Source: Meghimatium bilineatum | Taxonomy: Eukaryota > Mollusca > Gastropoda > Stylommatophora > Philomycidae | Direction: 5' to 3' | Assembly (NCBI GenBank): GCA_034231615.1 | Contig: CM067311.1 | Coordinates: 26,998,015-27,062,014, forward strand | Length of the DNA: 64,000 nt | In this document: positions 42,179-57,544 of the stretch, piece by piece | How positions within the stretch are numbered: the first letter of the stretch is position 1 | How the letters are laid out: the number at the start of each line of letters is the position of its first letter | Translations under genes and position numbers: made by a program | Notes under the pieces: generated by a model | Databases searched by the model: none | What the model saw: the letters and a program-made list of their open reading frames with translations, nothing else | What the model was told of the DNA's origin: nothing

Positions 42179-45100
42179 AAATGTATCTAGTTTATCACTA
42201 GAAATATATTTTTTTGATTTTCAAACTTTTCAACACATTTCATAAATGTATCTAGTTTATCATTAGAAATATATTGTTTTGATTTTGAAACTTTTCAACA
42301 TATCTCATAAATGTATCTTCCTGTAGTTTATCATTAGAAATATATTTTTTTATTTTCATGTTCAATCTTTTCAACACATCTCATAAATGTATCTACCGGT
42401 AGATTATAACTAGAAATATATCTTTTCATTTTCTTTTCCAGACTTTTCAACACATTTCATAAATGTATCTACTGGTAGATTATAACTAGAAATATATCTT
42501 TTAATTTTCTTTTTCAAACTTTTAAACACATTTCATAAATGTATAAAGTTTATCATTAGAAATATATTTTACTTTATTTTCTTTTTCAAACTTTTCAACA
42601 CATCTCATAAATGTATCTACCTGTAGATGATCACTAGAAATATATTTTACTTTATTTTCTTTTTCAAACATTTCAACACATCTCATAAATGTATCTAGTT
42701 TATCATTAGAAATATATTTTTTTTGATTTTCAAACTTTTCTACACATTTCATAATTGTATCTACCGGTAATTTATTATTAGAAATATATTTTTTTATTTT
42801 CTTTTTCAAACTTTTCAACACATCTCATAAATGTATATAGTTTATCATTAGAAATATAATTTTTGTTTTCTTGTTCAAACTTTTCAACATATTTCATAAA
42901 TGAAATGTATCAAGTTTATCACTAGAAATATATTTTTTTATTTTCTTTTCCAAACTTTTCAACACATTTAATAAATGTATATACCTGTAGATGATCACTA
43001 GAAATATATCTTTTTATTTTCACTTTCAAACTTTTCAACACATTTCATAAATGTATATAGTTTATCAATAGAAATTAATTTTTTTTATTTTCTTTTTGAA
43101 ATTTTTCAACACATTTCATAAATGTATCTAGTTTTTATCATTAGAAATATATTTTTTTGATTTTGAAACTTTTCAACATATCTCATAAAGGTATCTTCCG
43201 GTAGTTTATCATTCGAAATATTTTTGTTTTATTTTCTTTTTCAATCATTTCAACACATCTCATAAATGTATCTACCAGTAGATTATAACTAGAAATATAT
43301 CTTTTCATTTTCTTTTTCAAACTTTTCAACACATTTCATAAATGTATATAGTTTATCATTAAAAATATTTTTTATTTATTTTCTTTTCCAAACTTTTCAA
43401 CACATTTCATAAATGCATCTACTGGTAGATTATAACTAGAAATATATCTTTTCATTTTCTTTTTCAAACTTTTCAACACATTTCATAAATGTATATAGTT
43501 TATCATTATAAATATATTTTTTTAATTTTCTTTTTCAAACTTTTCAACACATTTCATAAATGTATCTACCGGTAGTTTATCATTAGAAATATATTGTTTT
43601 ATTTTCTTTTTCAAACTTTTCAACACATCTCATAAATGTATATAGTTTATCATTAGAAATATATTTTTTTTATTTTCGTGTTCAAACTTTTCAACATATT
43701 TCATAAATGTATCAAGTTTATCACTAGAAATATATTTTTTTATTTTCTTTTCCAAAATTTTCAACACATCTCATAAATGTATCTAGTTTATCAATAGAAG
43801 TAATTTTTTTGATTTTCAAACTTTTCAACACATTTCATAAGTGTATATAGTTTATTAATAGAAGTTATTTTTTTAATTTTCATTTTGAAATTTTTCAACA
43901 CATTTCATAAATGTATCTAGTTTTTATCATTAGAAATATATTTTTATGATTTTGAAACTTTTCAACACATTTCATAAATGTATCTAGTTTATCACTAGAA
44001 ATATATTTTTTTGATTTTCAAACTTTTCAACATATTTCATAAATGTATCTTCCGGTAGTTTATCATAAGAAATATATTTTTTGATCTTCTTTTCCAAACT
44101 TTTCAACACATCTCATAAATGTATCTAGTTTATCAATAGAAGTTATTTTTTTGATTTTCAAACTTTTCAACACATTTCATAAGTGTATCTAGTTTATCAA
44201 TAAAAGTTATTTTTTTGATTTTCAAACTTTTCAACACATTTCATAAGTGTATATAGTTTATCAATAGAAGTTATTTTTTTTATTTTATTTTTGAAATTTT
44301 TCAACACATTTCATAAATGTATCTAGTTTATCACTAGAAATATATTTTTTTGATTTTCAAACTTTTCAACACATTTCATAAATGTATCTAGTTTATCATT
44401 AGAAATATATTGTTTTGATTTTGAAACTTTTCAACATATCTCATAAATGTATCTTCCTGTAGTTTATCATTAGAAATATATTTTTTTATTTTCTTGTTCA
44501 ATCTTTTCAACATATCTCATAAATGTATCTACTGGTAGATTATAACTAGAAATATATCTTTCCATTTTCTTTTCCAAACTTTTCAACACATTTCATAAAT
44601 GTATCTACTGGTAGATTATAACTAGAAATATATCTTTTCATTTTCTTTTTCAAACTTTTAAACACATTTCATAAATGTATATAGTTTATCATTAGAAATA
44701 TATTTTACTTTATTTTCTTTTTCAAACTTTTCAACACATCTCATAAATGTATCTACCAGTAGTTTATTATTAGAAATAAATTTTTTGATTTTCTTTTTCA
44801 AACTTTTCAACACATCTCATAAATGTATCTACCGGTAGATTATCACTAGAAATATATCTTTTAATTTTATTTTTCAAACTTTTCAACACATTTCATAAAT
44901 GTATATAGTTTATCATGAGAAATATTTTTTTTTATTTTCTTGTTCAAACTTTTCAACACATTTCATAAATGTATCTAATTTATCATTAGGAAAATATTTC
45001 TTTGATTTTAAAACTTTTCAACACATTTCATAAATGTATCTAGTTTATCATTAGAAATATTTTTTTGCATTTTCAAACTTTTCAAAACATCTCATAAATG

Positions 45101-45892
45101 TATCTACTGGTAGTTTAGTATTAGAAATATATTTTTTGATTTTCTTTTTCAAACTTTTCAACACATCTCATAAATGTATCTACTGGTAGTTTATCATAAG
45201 AAATAAAAAAATTTCTTTTCTTTTTCAAAATTTTCAACACCTCATAAATGTATCTACCGGTAGTTTATCATTAGATATATATTTTTTTATTTTCTTTTTC
45301 AATCTTTTCAAAATATCTCATAAATATATCTACTGGTAGATTATCACTAGAAATATATTTTATGATTTTATTATTCAAACATTTCAACACATCTCATAAA
45401 TGTATATAGTTTATCATTAGAAATATATTTTTTTGATTTTCAAACTGTTTAACACATCTCAAAAATGTATCTACCGTTAGAGTATCACTAGAAATATATT
45501 TTTTGATTTTCTTTTTCAAACTTTTCAACACATCTCATAAATGTATCTACCGGTAGATTATCACTAGAAATATATCTTTTCATTTTCTTTTTCAAACTTT
45601 TCGACACATTTCATAAATGTATATAGTTTATCATTGGAAATATTTTTTTATTATTTTCTTGTTCAAACTTTTCAACACATTTCATAAATGAATATAGTTT
45701 ATCATTAGAAATATATTTTTTTTTATTTTCTTTTCCAAACTTTTCAACACATTTCATAAATGTATCTAGTTTATCATTAGTAATATATTTTTTGACTTTC
45801 AAACTTTTCAACACATTTCATAAGTGTATATAGTGTATCAATAGAAAGTTTTTTTTTTATTTTCCTTTTTGAAATTTTTCAACACATTTCAT
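42179..45892. repeat. HOR family 2, unit c with different internal deletion (3714 bp)
   Basis: It has the same ends as units a and b (frame at 42522, TTTTCGACAC at 45602). Its missing segment of about 1.9 kb is joined near 44750, at CTACCAGTAGTTTATTATTAG. A further monomer carrying CTTATAAATG, present in units a and b near 38868 and 41683, is also absent. The deletion is distinct from that in unit b, so the two short units arose independently. Confidence 0.85.
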
Positions 45893-48800
45893 AAATGTAT
45901 CTAGTTTATCACTAGAAATATATTTTTTTGATTTTCAAACTTTTCAACACATTTCATAAATGTATCTAGTTTATCATTAGAAATATATTGTTTTGATTTT
46001 GAAACTTTTCAACATATCTCATAAATGTATCTTCCTGTAGTTTATCATTAGAAATATATTTTTTTATTTTCATGTTCAATCTTTTCAACACATCTCATAA
46101 ATGTATCTACCGGTAGATTATAACTAGAAATATATCTTTTCATTTTCTTTTCCAGACTTTTCAACACATTTCATAAATGTATCTACTGGTAGATTATAAC
46201 TAGAAATATATCTTTTAATTTTCTTTTTCAAACTTTTAAACACATTTCATAAATGTATAAAGTTTATCATTAGAAATATATTTTACTTTATTTTCTTTTT
46301 CAAACTTTTCAACACATCTCATAAATGTATCTACCTGTAGATGATCACTAGAAATATATTTTACTTTATTTTCTTTTTCAAACATTTCAACACATCTCAT
46401 AAATGTATCTAGTTTATCATTAGAAATATATTTTTTTTGATTTTCAAACTTTTCTACACATTTCATAATTGTATCTACCGGTAATTTATTATTAGAAATA
46501 TATTTTTTTATTTTCTTTTTCAAACTTTTCAACACATCTCATAAATGTATATAGTTTATCATTAGAAATATAATTTTTGTTTTCTTGTTCAAACTTTTCA
46601 ACATATTTCATAAATGAAATGTATCAAGTTTATCACTAGAAATATATTTTTTTATTTTCTTTTCCAAACTTTTCAACACATTTAATAAATGTATATACCT
46701 GTAGATGATCACTAGAAATATATCTTTTTATTTTCACTTTCAAACTTTTCAACACATTTCATAAATGTATATAGTTTATCAATAGAAATTAATTTTTTTT
46801 ATTTTCTTTTTGAAATTTTTCAACACATTTCATAAATGTATCTAGTTTTTATCATTAGAAATATATTTTTTTGATTTTGAAACTTTTCAACATATCTCAT
46901 AAAGGTATCTTCCGGTAGTTTATCATTCGAAATATTTTTGTTTTATTTTCTTTTTCAATCATTTCAACACATCTCATAAATGTATCTACCAGTAGATTAT
47001 AACTAGAAATATATCTTTTCATTTTCTTTTTCAAACTTTTCAACACATTTCATAAATGTATATAGTTTATCATTAAAAATATTTTTTATTTATTTTCTTT
47101 TCCAAACTTTTCAACACATTTCATAAATGCATCTACTGGTAGATTATAACTAGAAATATATCTTTTCATTTTCTTTTTCAAACTTTTCAACACATTTCAT
47201 AAATGTATATAGTTTATCATTATAAATATATTTTTTTAATTTTCTTTTTCAAACTTTTCAACACATTTCATAAATGTATCTACCGGTAGTTTATCATTAG
47301 AAATATATTGTTTTATTTTCTTTTTCAAACTTTTCAACACATCTCATAAATGTATATAGTTTATCATTAGAAATATATTTTTTTTATTTTCGTGTTCAAA
47401 CTTTTCAACATATTTCATAAATGTATCAAGTTTATCACTAGAAATATATTTTTTTATTTTCTTTTCCAAAATTTTCAACACATCTCATAAATGTATCTAG
47501 TTTATCAATAGAAGTAATTTTTTTGATTTTCAAACTTTTCAACACATTTCATAAGTGTATATAGTTTATTAATAGAAGTTATTTTTTTAATTTTCATTTT
47601 GAAATTTTTCAACACATTTCATAAATGTATCTAGTTTTTATCATTAGAAATATATTTTTATGATTTTGAAACTTTTCAACACATTTCATAAATGTATCTA
47701 GTTTATCACTAGAAATATATTTTTTTGATTTTCAAACTTTTCAACATATTTCATAAATGTATCTTCCGGTAGTTTATCATAAGAAATATATTTTTTGATC
47801 TTCTTTTCCAAACTTTTCAACACATCTCATAAATGTATCTAGTTTATCAATAGAAGTTATTTTTTTGATTTTCAAACTTTTCAACACATTTCATAAGTGT
47901 ATCTAGTTTATCAATAAAAGTTATTTTTTTGATTTTCAAACTTTTCAACACATTTCATAAGTGTATATAGTTTATCAATAGAAGTTATTTTTTTTATTTT
48001 ATTTTTGAAATTTTTCAACACATTTCATAAATGTATCTAGTTTATCACTAGAAATATATTTTTTTGATTTTCAAACTTTTCAACACATTTCATAAATGTA
48101 TCTAGTTTATCATTAGAAATATATTGTTTTGATTTTGAAACTTTTCAACATATCTCATAAATGTATCTTCCTGTAGTTTATCATTAGAAATATATTTTTT
48201 TATTTTCTTGTTCAATCTTTTCAACATATCTCATAAATGTATCTACTGGTAGATTATAACTAGAAATATATCTTTCCATTTTCTTTTCCAAACTTTTCAA
48301 CACATTTCATAAATGTATCTACTGGTAGATTATAACTAGAAATATATCTTTTCATTTTCTTTTTCAAACTTTTAAACACATTTCATAAATGTATATAGTT
48401 TATCATTAGAAATATATTTTACTTTATTTTCTTTTTCAAACTTTTCAACACATCTCATAAATGTATCTACCTGTAGATGATCACTAGAAATATATCTTTT
48501 TATTTTCTTTTTCAAAATTTTCAACACATTTCATAAATGTATCTAGTTTATCATTAGAAATATATTTTTTTTGATTTTCAAACTTTTCTACACATTTCAT
48601 AATTGTATCTACCGGTAGTTTATCATTAGAAATATATTTTTTTATTTTCTTTTTCAAACTTTTCAACACATCTCATAAATGTATATAGTTTATCATTAGA
48701 AATATAATTTTTGTTTTCTTGTTCAAACTTTTCAACATATTTCATAAATGTATCAAGTTTATCACTAGAAATATATTTTTTTATTTTCTTTTCCAAACTT

Positions 48801-51546
48801 TTCAACACATTTCATAAATGTATATACCTGTAGATGATCACTAGAAATATATCTTTTTATTTTCACTTTCAAACTTTTCAACACATTTCATAAGTGTATA
48901 TAGTTTATCAATAGAAATTAATTTTTTTTATTTTCTTTTTGAAATTTTTCAACACATTTCATAAATGTATCTAGTTTTTATCATTAGAAATATATTTTTT
49001 TGATTTTGAAACTTTTCAACACATCTCATAAATGTATCTACCAGTAGATTATAACTAGAAATATATCTTTTCATTTTCTTTTTCAAACTTTTCAACACAT
49101 TTCATAAATGAATATAGTTTATCATTAAAAATATTTTTTATTTATTTTCTTTTCCAACCTTTTCAACACATTTCATAAATGCATCTACTGGTAGATTATA
49201 ACTAGAAATATATCTTTTCATTTTCTTTTTCAAACTTTTCAACACATTTCATAAATGTATATAGTTTATAATTATAAATATATTTTTTTTATTTTCTTTT
49301 TCAAACTTTTCAACACATTTCATAAATGTATCTACCGGTAGTTTATCATTAGAAATATATTTTTTTATTTTCTTTTTCAATCTTTTCAACAAATCTCATA
49401 AATGTATCTACAGGTAGTTTATCATTAGAAATATATTGTTTTATTTTCTTTTTCAAACTTTTCAACACATCTCATAAATGTATATAGTTTATCATTAGAA
49501 ATATATTTTTTTTATTTTCTTGTTCAAACTTTTCAACATATTTCATAAATGTATCAAGTTTATCACTAGAAATATATATTTTTATTTTCTTTTCCAAAAT
49601 TTTCAACACATCTCATAAATGTATCTAGTTTATCAATAGAAGTAATTTTTTTGATTTTCAAACTTTTCAACACATTTCATAAGTGTATATAGTTTATTAA
49701 TAGAAGTTATTTTTTTTATTTTCATTTTGAAATTTTTCAACACATTTCATAAATGTATCTAGTTTTTATCATTAGAAATATATTTTTTTGATTTTCAAAC
49801 TTTTCAACACATTTCATAAATGTATCTAGTTTATCACTAGAAATATATTGTTTTGATTTTGAAACTTTTCAACATATCTCATAAATGTATCTTCCTGTAG
49901 TTTATCATTAGAAATATATTTTTTTATTTTCTTGTTCAATCTTTTCAACACATCTCATAAATGTATCTACCAGTAGATTATAACTAGAAATATATCTTTT
50001 CATTTTCTTTTTCAAACTTTTCAACACATTTCATAAATGTATATAGTTTATCATTAAAAATATTTTTTATTTATTTTCTTTTCCAAACTTTTCAACACAT
50101 TTCATAAATGCATCTACTGGTAGATTATAACTAGAAATATATCTTTTCATTTTCTTTTTCAAACTTTTCAACACATTTCATAAATGAATATAGTTTATCA
50201 TTATAAATATATTTTTTTTATTTTCTTTTTCAAACTTTTCAACACATTTCATAAATGTATCTACCGGTAGTTTATCATTAGAAATATATTTTTTTATTTT
50301 CTTTTTCAAACTTTTCAACAAATCTCATAAATGTATCTACCAGTAGTTTATTATTAGAAATATATTTTTTGATTTTCTTTTTCAAACTTTTCAACACATC
50401 TCATAAATGTATCTACCGGTAGATTATCACTAGAAATATATCTTTTAATTTTATTTTTCAAACTTTTCAACACATTTCATAAATGTATATAGTTTATCAT
50501 GAGAAATATTTTTTTTTATTTTCTTGTTCAAACTTTTCAACACATTTCATAAATGTATCTAATTTATCATTAGGAAAATATTTCTTTGATTTTAAAACTT
50601 TTCAACACATTTCATAAATGTATCTAGTTTATCATTAGAAATATTTTTTTGCATTTTCAAACTTTTCAAAACATCTCATAAATGTATCTACTGGTAGTTT
50701 AGTATTAGAAATATATTTTTTGATTTTCTTTTTCAAACTTTTCAACACATCTCATAAATGTATCTACTGGTAGTTTATCATAAGAAATAAAAAAAATTCT
50801 TTTCTTTTTCAAAATTTTCAACACCTCATAAATGTATCTACCGGTAGTTTATCATTAGATATATATTTTTTTATTTTCTTTTTCAATCTTTTCAAAATAT
50901 CTCATAAATATATCTACTGGTAGATTATCACTAGAAATATATTTTATGATTTTATTATTCAAACATTTCAACACATCTCATAAATGTATATAGTTTATCA
51001 TTAGAAATATATTTTTTGATTTTCTTTTTCAAACCTTTCAACACATCTTATAAATGTATCTAGTTTATCATTAGAAATATATTTTTTTGATTTTCAAACT
51101 GTTTAACACATCTCAAAAATGTATCTACCGTTAGAGTATCACTAGAAATATATTTTTTGATTTTCTTTTTCAAACTTTTCAACACATCTCATAAATGTAT
51201 CTACCGGTAGATTATCACTAGAAATATATCTTTTCATTTTCTTTTTCAAACTTTTCGACACATTTCATAAATGTATATAGTTTATCATTGGAAATATTTT
51301 TTTATTATTTTCTTGTTCAAACTTTTCAACACATTTCATAAATGAATATAGTTTATCATTAGAAATATATTTTTTTTTATTTTCTTTTCCAAACTTTTCA
51401 ACACATTTCATAAATGTATCTAGTTTATCATTAGTAATATATTTTTTGACTTTCAAACTTTTCAACACATTTCATAAGTGTATATAGTGTATCAATAGAA
51501 AGTTTTTTTTTTATTTTCCTTTTTGAAATTTTTCAACACATTTCAT
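45893..51546. repeat. HOR family 2, full unit d (5654 bp)
   Basis: This is a full-length unit collinear with unit a (frames at 46236, 48484, 48626 and 51265). One private change is AAATAAAAAAAATTC near 50785, where unit a has AAATAAAAAAATTTC. The exact length match with unit a, despite the two shortened units between them, shows that 5654 bp is the ancestral unit and that the whole a-c group could have been copied together. Confidence 0.85.
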
Positions 51547-53757
51547 AAATGTATCTAGTTTTTATCATTAGAAATATATTTTTTTGATTTTCAAACTTTT
51601 CAACATATTTCATAAATGTATCTTCCGGTAGTTTATCATAAGAAATATATTTTTTGATCTTATTTTCCAAACTTTTCAACACATCTCATAAATGTATCTA
51701 GTTTATCAATAGAAGTTATTTTTTTGATTTTCAAACTTTTCAACACATTTCATAAGTGTATCTAGTTTATCAATAAAAGTTATTTTTTGATTTTCAAACT
51801 TTTCAACACATTTCATAAGTGTATATAGTTTATCAATAGAAGTTATTTTTTTTATTTTATTTTTGAAATTTTTCAACACATTTCATAAATGTATCTAGTT
51901 TATCACTAGAAATATATTTTTTTGATTTTCAAACTTTTCAACACATTTCATAAATGTATCTAGTTTATCATTAGAAATATATTGTTTTGATTTTGAAACT
52001 TTTCAACATATCTCATAAATGTATCTTCCTGTAGTTTATCATTAGAAATATATTTTTTTATTTTCTTGTTCAATCTTTTCAACATATCTCATAAATGTAT
52101 CTACTGGTAGATTATAACTAGAAATATATCTTTCCATTTTCTTTTCCAAACTTTTCAACACATTTCATAAATGTATCTACTGGTAGATTATAACTAGAAA
52201 TATATCTTTTCATTTTCTTTTTCAAACTTTTAAACACATTTCATAAATGTATATAGTTTATCATTAGAAATATATTTTACTTTATTTTCTTTTTCAAACT
52301 TTTCAACACATTTCATAAATGCATCTACTGGTAGATTATAACTAGAAATATATCTTTTCATTTTCTTTTTCAAACTTTTCAACACATTTCATAAATGAAT
52401 ATAGTTTATCATTATAAATATATTTTTTTTATTTTCTTTTTCAAACTTTTCAACACATTTCATAAATGTATCTACCGGTAGTTTATCATTAGAAATATAT
52501 TTTTTTATTTTCTTTTTCAAACTTTTCAACAAATCTCATAAATGTATCTACCAGTAGTTTATTATTAGAAATATATTTTTTGATTTTCTTTTTCAAACTT
52601 TTCAACACATCTCATAAATGTATCTACCGGTAGATTATCACTAGAAATATATCTTTTAATTTTATTTTTCAAACTTTTCAACACATTTCATAAATGTATA
52701 TAGTTTATCATGAGAAATATTTTTTTTTATTTTCTTGTTCAAACTTTTCAACACATTTCATAAATGTATCTAATTTATCATTAGGAAAATATTTCTTTGA
52801 TTTTAAAACTTTTCAACACATTTCATAAATGTATCTAGTTTATCATTAGAAATATTTTTTTGCATTTTCAAACTTTTCAAAACATCTCATAAATGTATCT
52901 ACTGGTAGTTTAGTATTAGAAATATATTTTTTGATTTTCTTTTTCAAACTTTTCAACACATCTCATAAATGTATCTACTGGTAGTTTATCATAAGAAATA
53001 AAAAAATTTCTTTTCTTTTTCAAAATTTTCAACACCTCATAAATGTATCTACCGGTAGTTTATCATTAGATATATATTTTTTTATTTTCTTTTTCAATCT
53101 TTTCAAAATATCTCATAAATATATCTACTGGTAGATTATCACTAGAAATATATTTTATGATTTTATTATTCAAACATTTCAACACATCTCATAAATGTAT
53201 ATAGTTTATCATTAGAAATATATTTTTTGATTTTCTTTTTCAAACCTTTCAACACATCTTATAAATGTATCTAGTTTATCATTAGAAATATATTTTTTTG
53301 ATTTTCAAACTGTTTAACACATCTCAAAAATGTATCTACCGTTAGAGTATCACTAGAAATATATTTTTTGATTTTCTTTTTCAAACTTTTCAACACATCT
53401 CATAAATGTATCTACCGGTAGATTATCACTAGAAATATATCTTTTCATTTTCTTTTTCAAACTTTTCGACACATTTCATAAATGTATATAGTTTATCATT
53501 GGAAATATTTTTTTATTATTTTCTTGTTCAAACTTTTCAACACATTTCATAAATGAATATAGTTTATCATTAGAAATATATTTTTTTTTATTTTCTTTTC
53601 CAAACTTTTCAACACATTTCATAAATGTATCTAGTTTATCATTAGTAATATATTTTTTGACTTTCAAACTTTTCAACACATTTCATAAGTGTATATAGTG
53701 TATCAATAGAAAGTTTTTTTTTTATTTTCCTTTTTGAAATTTTTCAACACATTTCAT
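51547..53757. repeat. HOR family 2, rearranged unit e (2211 bp)
   Basis: It starts with the TTTTTATCATTAG monomer rather than TTTATCACTAG, then follows sequence matching about 35560-36260 of unit a. It jumps near 52310 to sequence matching about 37925 onward, and ends with TTTTCGACAC at 53467. GATCTTATTTTCC (near 51655) replaces the GATCTTCTTTTCC of earlier units and is shared with unit f, so e and f are sisters. Confidence 0.8.
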
Positions 53758-56700
53758 AAATGTATCTAGTTTTTATCATTAGAAATATATTTTTTTGATT
53801 TTCAAACTTTTCAACATATTTCATAAATGTATCTTCCGGTAGTTTATCATAAGAAATATATTTTTTGATCTTATTTTCCAAACTTTTCAACACATCTCAT
53901 AAATGTATCTAGTTTATCAATAGAAGTTATTTTTTTGATTTTCAAACTTTTCAACACATTTCATAAGTGTATCTAGTTTATCAATAAAAGTTATTTTTTG
54001 ATTTTCAAACTTTTCAACACATTTCATAAGTGTATATAGTTTATCAATAGAAGTTATTTTTTTTATTTTATTTTTGAAATTTTTCAACACATTTCATAAA
54101 TGTATCTAGTTTATCACTAGAAATATATTTTTTTGATTTTCAAACTTTTCAACACATTTCATAAATGTATCTAGTTTATCATTAGAAATATATTGTTTTG
54201 ATTTTGAAACTTTTCAACATATCTCATAAATGTATCTTCCTGTAGTTTATCATTAGAAATATATTTTTTTATTTTCTTGTTCAATCTTTTCAACATATCT
54301 CATAAATGTATCTACTGGTAGATTATAACTAGAAATATATCTTTCCATTTTCTTTTCCAAACTTTTCAACACATTTCATAAATGTATCTACTGGTAGATT
54401 ATAACTAGAAATATATCTTTTCATTTTCTTTTTCAAACTTTTAAACACATTTCATAAATGTATATAGTTTATCATTAGAAATATATTTTACTTTATTTTC
54501 TTTTTCAAACTTTTCAACACATCTCATAAATGTATCTACCTGTAGATGATCACTAGAAATATATCTTTTTATTTTCTTTTTCAAAATTTTCAACACATTT
54601 CATAAATGTATCTAGTTTATCATTAGAAATATATTTTTTTTGATTTTCAAACTTTTCTACACATTTCATAATTGTATCTACCGGTAGTTTATCATTAGAA
54701 ATATATTTTTTTATTTTCTTTTTCAAACTTTTCAACACATCTCATAAATGTATATAGTTTATCATTAGAAATATAATTTTTGTTTTCTTGTTCAAACTTT
54801 TCAACATATTTCATAAATGTATCAAGTTTATCACTAGAAATATATTTTTTTATTTTCTTTTCCAAACTTTTCAACACATTTCATAAATGTATATACCTGT
54901 AGATGATCACTAGAAATATATCTTTTTATTTTCACTTTCAAACTTTTCAACACATTTCATAAGTGTATATAGTTTATCAATAGAAATTAATTTTTTTTAT
55001 TTTCTTTTTGAAATTTTTCAACACATTTCATAAATGTATCTAGTTTTTATCATTAGAAATATATTTTTTTGATTTTCAAACTTTTCAACACATCTCATAA
55101 ATGTATCTACCAGTAGATTATAACTAGAAATATATCTTTTCATTTTCTTTTTCAAACTTTTCAACACATTTCATAAATGAATATAGTTTATCATTAAAAA
55201 TATTTTTTATTTATTTTCTTTTCCAACCTTTTCAACACATTTCATAAATGCATCTACTGGTAGATTATAACTAGAAATATATCTTTTCATTTTCTTTTTC
55301 AAACTTTTCAACACATTTCATAAATGTATATAGTTTATAATTATAAATATATTTTTTTTATTTTCTTTTTCAAACTTTTCAACACATTTCATAAATGTAT
55401 CTACCGGTAGTTTATCATTAGAAATATATTTTTTTATTTTCTTTTTCAAACTTTTCAACAAATCTCATAAATGTATCTACAGGTAGTTTATCATTAGAAA
55501 TATATTGTTTTATTTTCTTTTTCAAACTTTTCAACACATCTCATAAATGTATATAGTTTATCATTAGAAATATATTTTTTTTATTTTCTTGTTCAAACTT
55601 TTCAACATATTTCATAAATGTATCAAGTTTATCACTAGAAATATATATTTTTATTTTCTTTTCCAAAATTTTCAACACATCTCATAAATGTATCTAGTTT
55701 ATCAATAGAAGTAATTTTTTTGATTTTCAAACTTTTCAACACATTTCATAAGTGTATATAGTTTATTAATAGAAGTTATTTTTTTTATTTTCATTTTGAA
55801 ATTTTTCAACACATTTCATAAATGTATCTAGTTTTTATCATTAGAAATATATTTTTTTGATTTTCAAACTTTTCAACACATTTCATAAATGTATCTAGTT
55901 TATCACTAGAAATATATTGTTTTGATTTTGAAACTTTTCAACATATCTCATAAATGTATCTTCCTGTAGTTTATCATTAGAAATATATTTTTTTATTTTC
56001 TTGTTCAATCTTTTCAACACATCTCATAAATGTATCTACCAGTAGATTATAACTAGAAATATATCTTTTCATTTTCTTTTTCAAACTTTTCAACACATTT
56101 CATAAATGTATATAGTTTATCATTAAAAATATTTTTTATTTATTTTCTTTTCCAAACTTTTCAACACATTTCATAAATGCATCTACTGGTAGATTATAAC
56201 TAGAAATATATCTTTTCATTTTCTTTTTCAAACTTTTCAACACATTTCATAAATGAATATAGTTTATCATTATAAATATATTTTTTTTATTTTCTTTTTC
56301 AAACTTTTCAACACATTTCATAAATGTATCTACCGGTAGTTTATCATTAGAAATATATTTTTTTATTTTCTTTTTCAAACTTTTCAACAAATCTCATAAA
56401 TGTATCTACCAGTAGTTTATTATTAGAAATATATTTTTTGATTTTCTTTTTCAAACTTTTCAACACATCTCATAAATGTATCTACCGGTAGATTATCACT
56501 AGAAATATATCTTTTAATTTTATTTTTCAAACTTTTCAACACATTTCATAAATGTATATAGTTTATCATGAGAAATATTTTTTTTTATTTTCTTGTTCAA
56601 ACTTTTCAACACATTTCATAAATGTATCTAATTTATCATTAGGAAAATATTTCTTTGATTTTAAAACTTTTCAACACATTTCATAAATGTATCTAGTTTA

Positions 56701-57544
56701 TCATTAGAAATATTTTTTTGCATTTTCAAACTTTTCAAAACATCTCATAAATGTATCTACTGGTAGTTTAGTATTAGAAATATATTTTTTGATTTTCTTT
56801 TTCAAACTTTTCAACACATCTCATAAATGTATCTACTGGTAGTTTATCATAAGAAATAAAAAAATTTCTTTTCTTTTTCAAAATTTTCAACACCTCATAA
56901 ATGTATCTACCGGTAGTTTATCATTAGATATATATTTTTTTATTTTCTTTTTCAATCTTTTCAAAATATCTCATAAATATATCTACTGGTAGATTATCAC
57001 TAGAAATATATTTTATGATTTTATTATTCAAACATTTCAACACATCTCATAAATGTATATAGTTTATCATTAGAAATATATTTTTTGATTTTCTTTTTCA
57101 AACCTTTCAACACATCTCATAAATGTATCTAGTTTATCATTAGAAATATATTTTTTTGATTTTCAAACTGTTTAACACATCTCAAAAATGTATCTACCGT
57201 TAGAGTATCACTAGAAATATATTTTTTGATTTTCTTTTTCAAACTTTTCAACACATCTCATAAATGTATCTACCGGTAGATTATCACTAGAAATATATCT
57301 TTTCATTTTCTTTTTCAAACTTTTCGACACATTTCATAAATGTATATAGTTTATCATTAGAAATATATTTTTTTTTATTTTCTTTTCCAAACTTTTCAAC
57401 ACATTTCATAAATGTATCTAGTTTATCATTAGTAATATATTTTTTGACTTTCAAACTTTTCAACACATTTCATAAGTGTATATAGTGTATCAATAGAAAG
57501 TTTTTTTTTTATTTTCCTTTTTGAAATTTTTCAACACATTTCAT
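53758..57544. repeat. HOR family 2, unit f (3787 bp)
   Basis: It shares its opening and the GATCTTATTTTCC variant with unit e, then carries the middle section deleted from e (frames at 54553 and 54695 match 48484 and 48626 at 6069 bp). TTTTCGACAC is at 57325. Right after it, one monomer containing TTGGAAATATTTTTTTATT has been lost. This removes 71 bp and destroys the 67-codon frame seen at 39083, 41897, 45611, 51265 and 53476. Confidence 0.8.
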
